Shown: piece after piece, positions 61,700-64,000 of the stretch
How the letters are laid out: the number at the start of each line of letters is the position of its first letter
How positions within the stretch are numbered: position 1 is the first letter of the stretch
Assembly: GCA_949128115.1 (NCBI GenBank)
Contig: OX421962.1
Location: 8,402,262-8,466,261 of the forward strand
Reading direction: 5' to 3'
Length of the DNA stretch: 64,000 nucleotides
From: Anaspis maculata
Taxonomy: Eukaryota; Arthropoda; Insecta; Coleoptera; Scraptiidae
Translations under genes and position numbers: made by a program
The notes under the pieces: model-generated
The model's database searches: none
Seen by the model: only the letters and a program-made list of their open reading frames with translations
What the model was told of the DNA's origin: nothing

Positions 61700-62324
61700 G
61701 TGTTACAAAAATCGACTTCCTCCAGTTTTATTCAATACAACATCTCAACATCCATTTATTCTCAGATAGTGATGGGTTCGATTTAGGTATTTTAAATATG
61801 AAATAAAATAAATATAAAGGTATTTTATAATTCAGAAGTTTTTAAGATCAGTAAATTCCTGCACCGCTGCACTCCTCTCTAATTTATTATGAGTATTTTG
61901 TAGTAAATTAGTTTAGTAACATCTATTTAAAATTTGAGCGGAATTGGTGGCATGGTTTCAAAGTTATGACCCTAGTTATGACGAAAGAACGATTTTTCCA
62001 TTATAACTTTGGAGGGCTGTATCTCCGTCATTATGCATTCCTAAAAATGTTTTGTAAATGCAGACTACTTATTTTCCGATTCTCTATTGATTGCCAAAGT
62101 TTTCGCACATAAACTCTGATCACCCTATATTTTTTTCAAATTGAACTATTGTTGCTCAGAAGCTTCATTTTCTGGATATTGAAGTGACCTACGCCAAAAT
62201 ATAGTGAGCATCAAACCATTCAATTTGACGCATCAATTATCAAAATTGGACAACAAATAACGGAGCTATGGGACTTTTTGCTTGGAATGGTAGACAGGGG
62301 AAGGAGGGGGGGGTCGAAGATAAA
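61700..62324. other. Unassigned insert sequence
   Basis: GGAGGGCTGTATCTCCGTCA near 62010 resembles text near 53615 (GAAGGCCTGTATCTCCGTTA), and TCACCCTATATTTTTTTC near 62118 is a degenerate foldback end. It is probably the remnant of a TACAGGGTG-type element. No gene is seen. Confidence 0.4.
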
Positions 62325-62458
62325 GTATAGTACGGAACACGAGTAGTAAAGCAATTACGCACTCAGGGAAATACTACACTCGCTCGCTACGCTCGCTCGT
62401 GAGCAACTTTTCCCTGCGTGCGTAATATGCTACTTACTACTCTTGTTACGTAATATAC
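62325..62458. mobile_element. MITE, 134 bp, between gag and the foreign segment
   Basis: GTATAGTACGGAACACGAGT with AGTAA and TTACGCACTCAGGGAAA is mirrored by TTTCCCTGCGTGCGTAATAT with ACTACTCTTGTTACGTAATATAC. The loop is CTCGCTCGCTACGCTCGCTC. It disrupts the C-terminal part of gag. Confidence 0.75.
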
Positions 62459-62473
62459 TATTAATTACATCGT

Positions 62474-63202
62474 TTAAATCTTACATAAACATATCCTAAA
62501 CATATCCTGATGTCGCCGTTTGGCTTTCTGACAAGCACGAGTGCATTTACTCAGTCTGATGGCCCTTCGACTTTTTGAATTATTCTCTGTTTGACTAGCT
62601 GATCTAGACTGACTTTTAATTTGTCTTGGATGGGCAAAGGTACCCGCCTTAGGTTCCCGCGTACGGTGTGCGCCATTTTGTAAGACTGCATCGACCTCGC
62701 TGTCTTCTGGATTATTCGCTGTCGTCATTTTGCTCCTTTGATTTTTCGAGAATTTTGCATACTTTTATGGTTTCTTCCAGCGTTTTCCCGTCTTCTTGGA
62801 GTAATTTGTAAGCTCGTCATTCAATGTTCCGAGTTTACATTTCTTGGCTTGAGTTTTCAAATCGACGATAAATTGATCCAGCGATTGGTGCGATTTTTGT
62901 CTCATCGTGAAGAATATGTACCTCTCGAATGGCAGATTTTCTTATGGGAGGGAGTATTTTTCAAATTGCTGAAGCAGGGGTTCAAATTTATTTTTCTCTT
63001 CATCCCGGATGGTGAATGTGTTGGAGATCTTGTAGCCCTCCTCGCCGATGTAGTGGAGCAATTGTGCACACTGAACTCTTTCTTCTTTTTTATGTGCTTC
63101 GGTGGCATATAGGAAATTTTCGAATCTCGATCGCCATGTTGTCCAATTTTCTGGGAGGCTTCCATCCACTGACATTGGTGCTATTCCACGTGGATCTCCC
63201 AT
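62474..63202 (-). pseudogene. Ty3/gypsy gag remains
   Basis: The start MGDPRGIAPMSVDGSLPENW (63202) leads into a capsid-like region (WRSRFENFLYATEAHKK, then QCAQLLHYIGEEGYK). After a shift near 62945 come SLDQFIVDLKTQAKKCKLGT and a stop near 62765. The last part (62728-62474) ends with a damaged CCHC knuckle, KCTRACQKAKRRHQ. About 60 nt appear to be deleted after TLNDEL. The 5' leader separates it from the LTR by about 95 nt. It is not functional. Confidence 0.75.
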
Positions 63203-63296
63203 CCTGTCTGATTTTCGTCTTTATTTGCACTGCACTTATTTAGTTTCACTATTCAGCATTGTAGGTACTTTTGATTCACTTCGTCACACTGTAGAC

Positions 63297-63432
63297 TGGG
63301 GACCGTCTTGGTACAGTGTCAGTCTCTAACTGGCGGCGAATCCCGTAATCACCAACCGTCAAGTCGGTAGCGAATAGGGGATAGGTTGACATGGTATGTA
63401 CCAGTATAACTGGTTGCCTAGCTCTACCAACA
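63297..63432 (-). repeat. 5' LTR of the Ty3/gypsy element
   Basis: It is the partner of 56995-57137. On the minus strand it starts TGTTGGTAGAGC at 63432 and ends CGGTCCCCA at 63297, where TGGGGACCG reads on the plus strand. The gag start lies about 95 nt downstream. The sequence after it (GTCTACAGTGTGACG) does not match a primer-binding site known to me. Confidence 0.8.
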
Positions 63433-64000
63433 GTTAGGTACCTATCATATCGCGTTATTATCAACTCGGCTTGTATTGTTATCTGGCTGGCTAAAATTCC
63501 GACGACAGGTACCTACTTCGACCGAACAGGTAACGTTCAATCATTTCCGGCTTGAGTTGAAGCCACTTCTTTTCAGAACGTAATATATCTGTATATTGTG
63601 GTAATATCATAGACTCTCAATCTCGTATATTTCATTTATTGTAGAATTGGCCAACCGGCACCTGTTCATTTTCTTTGCCTTTTGTAAATAAACTTTGTAT
63701 TCGTAATCCAATCTTTGCTTTATCTTAAGCATTTAATAGTCATTGCTTGGTGCTAAAATTGTTTCTGGGAATCTGGCTCACAATACTGTGGCGCCCCCGA
63801 CCACCTAAGAACCCCGGCCTTTCTCCTCTGATTAGCTAGCGGGCCCTGTTCCTGAATAAGACAGAGCAATAGGTAAGTCGCACCGATTAGGCACGAGGCC
63901 TATAGGCAACACTCGTACCTATGGCACTGCATTCGAGTCACCAGCTTAGTAATGGAACAAATATTCTGTGCCATAACCAAAACAATGGAAACGTGAAAAC
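63433..64000 (+). mobile_element. Possible plus-strand LTR with primer-binding site (partial)
   Basis: AATAAA at 63687-63692 is followed about 90 bp later by ...CTCACAATACTG and then TGGCGCCCCCGACC (63792). The latter resembles a tRNA-Lys-type primer-binding site (TGGCGCCC...). The upstream end might be TGTTATCTGG at 63478. The body would lie beyond the window, so neither the LTR pair nor a target duplication can be tested here. Confidence 0.35.

Larger units (their letters stand above)
56995..63432 (-). mobile_element. Decayed Ty3/gypsy LTR retrotransposon, minus strand
   Basis: Direct repeats at 63297-63432 (5' LTR) and 56995-57137 (3' LTR) are nearly identical apart from one 7-bp length difference. 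On the minus strand they start TGTTAGTAGAGC / TGTTGGTAGAGC and end GGTCCCCA. A purine tract AAAAAGGGGAGA abuts the 3' LTR (57138-57149). Gag, RT, RNase H and integrase fragments follow the Ty3/gypsy order. No matching target duplication is visible and the primer-binding site is not recognised. A foldback and two MITEs lie inside, and 1.7 kb of foreign sequence replaces the stretch between Gag and RT. Confidence 0.85.

Overview
This is a eukaryotic nuclear window, most likely from an insect. The few genes are small and isolated. Introns, where visible, are about 55-80 nt. There are no operons or bacterial signals, and most of the DNA is nested transposable elements. The GTAGGTA/TACCTA microsatellite flavour and the many repeats ending in TACAGGGTG recall hemipteran (scale insect, mealybug or aphid-like) genomes. 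That placement is an inference; nothing in the window fixes the species.

The best genes are six paralogous single-exon ankyrin-repeat genes of 145-171 residues: 2381-2896 (+), 5995-6453 (-), 28115-28585 (+), 29142-29603 (+), 48079-48516 (-) and 54352-54837 (-). All six are intact. They share about 110-140 bp of upstream sequence: a GCTTATCGCA box, a TTGTTTATTT-like box and a leader ending ACTTGATTCACGCAAA before ATG. They also share a 3' untranslated block. The family looks like one that spread with its promoter. One pair (29142 and 48079) lies in an inverted segmental duplication, 28.7-32.65 kb against 45.5-48.7 kb. Weaker candidates are a spliced minus-strand gene near 23.7-24.6 kb with a broken mirror copy, a duplicated 31-codon exon at 51.4 and 53.4 kb, and a tiny spliced unit at 61.1-61.5 kb.

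Layout: 0-2.2 kb, AGCAA-rich DNA and a foldback repeat. 2.3-6.6 kb, two ankyrin genes on either side of a 2.2-kb palindrome. 6.6-12 kb, a composite inverted element holding a 160-bp satellite, a head-tail element and a solo LTR with its target duplication. 12-15 kb, a foldback and tandem repeats ending in (GACA)n or (GGAC)n. 15-27.8 kb, one long element (head, 128-bp satellite, tail) opened by a TTAA-flanked element and by an LTR that itself carries Harbinger-like MITEs and other insertions. 28-29.6 kb, two ankyrin genes in tandem. 29.8-45 kb, mainly foldback elements, MITEs and a LINE tail. 45.5-48.7 kb, the inverted duplicate. 48.7-53.5 kb, two large palindromes. 54.3-54.9 kb, the sixth ankyrin gene. 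57-63.4 kb, a decayed minus-strand Ty3/gypsy retrotransposon with at least three insertions.

No pathway links the genes. The coherent stories are a small ankyrin family that kept its regulatory ends, and a dense nested history of foldback elements in which several target duplications and empty sites can be read directly. All coordinates come from reading by eye. Ends of old repeats are approximate unless a target-site duplication is given.
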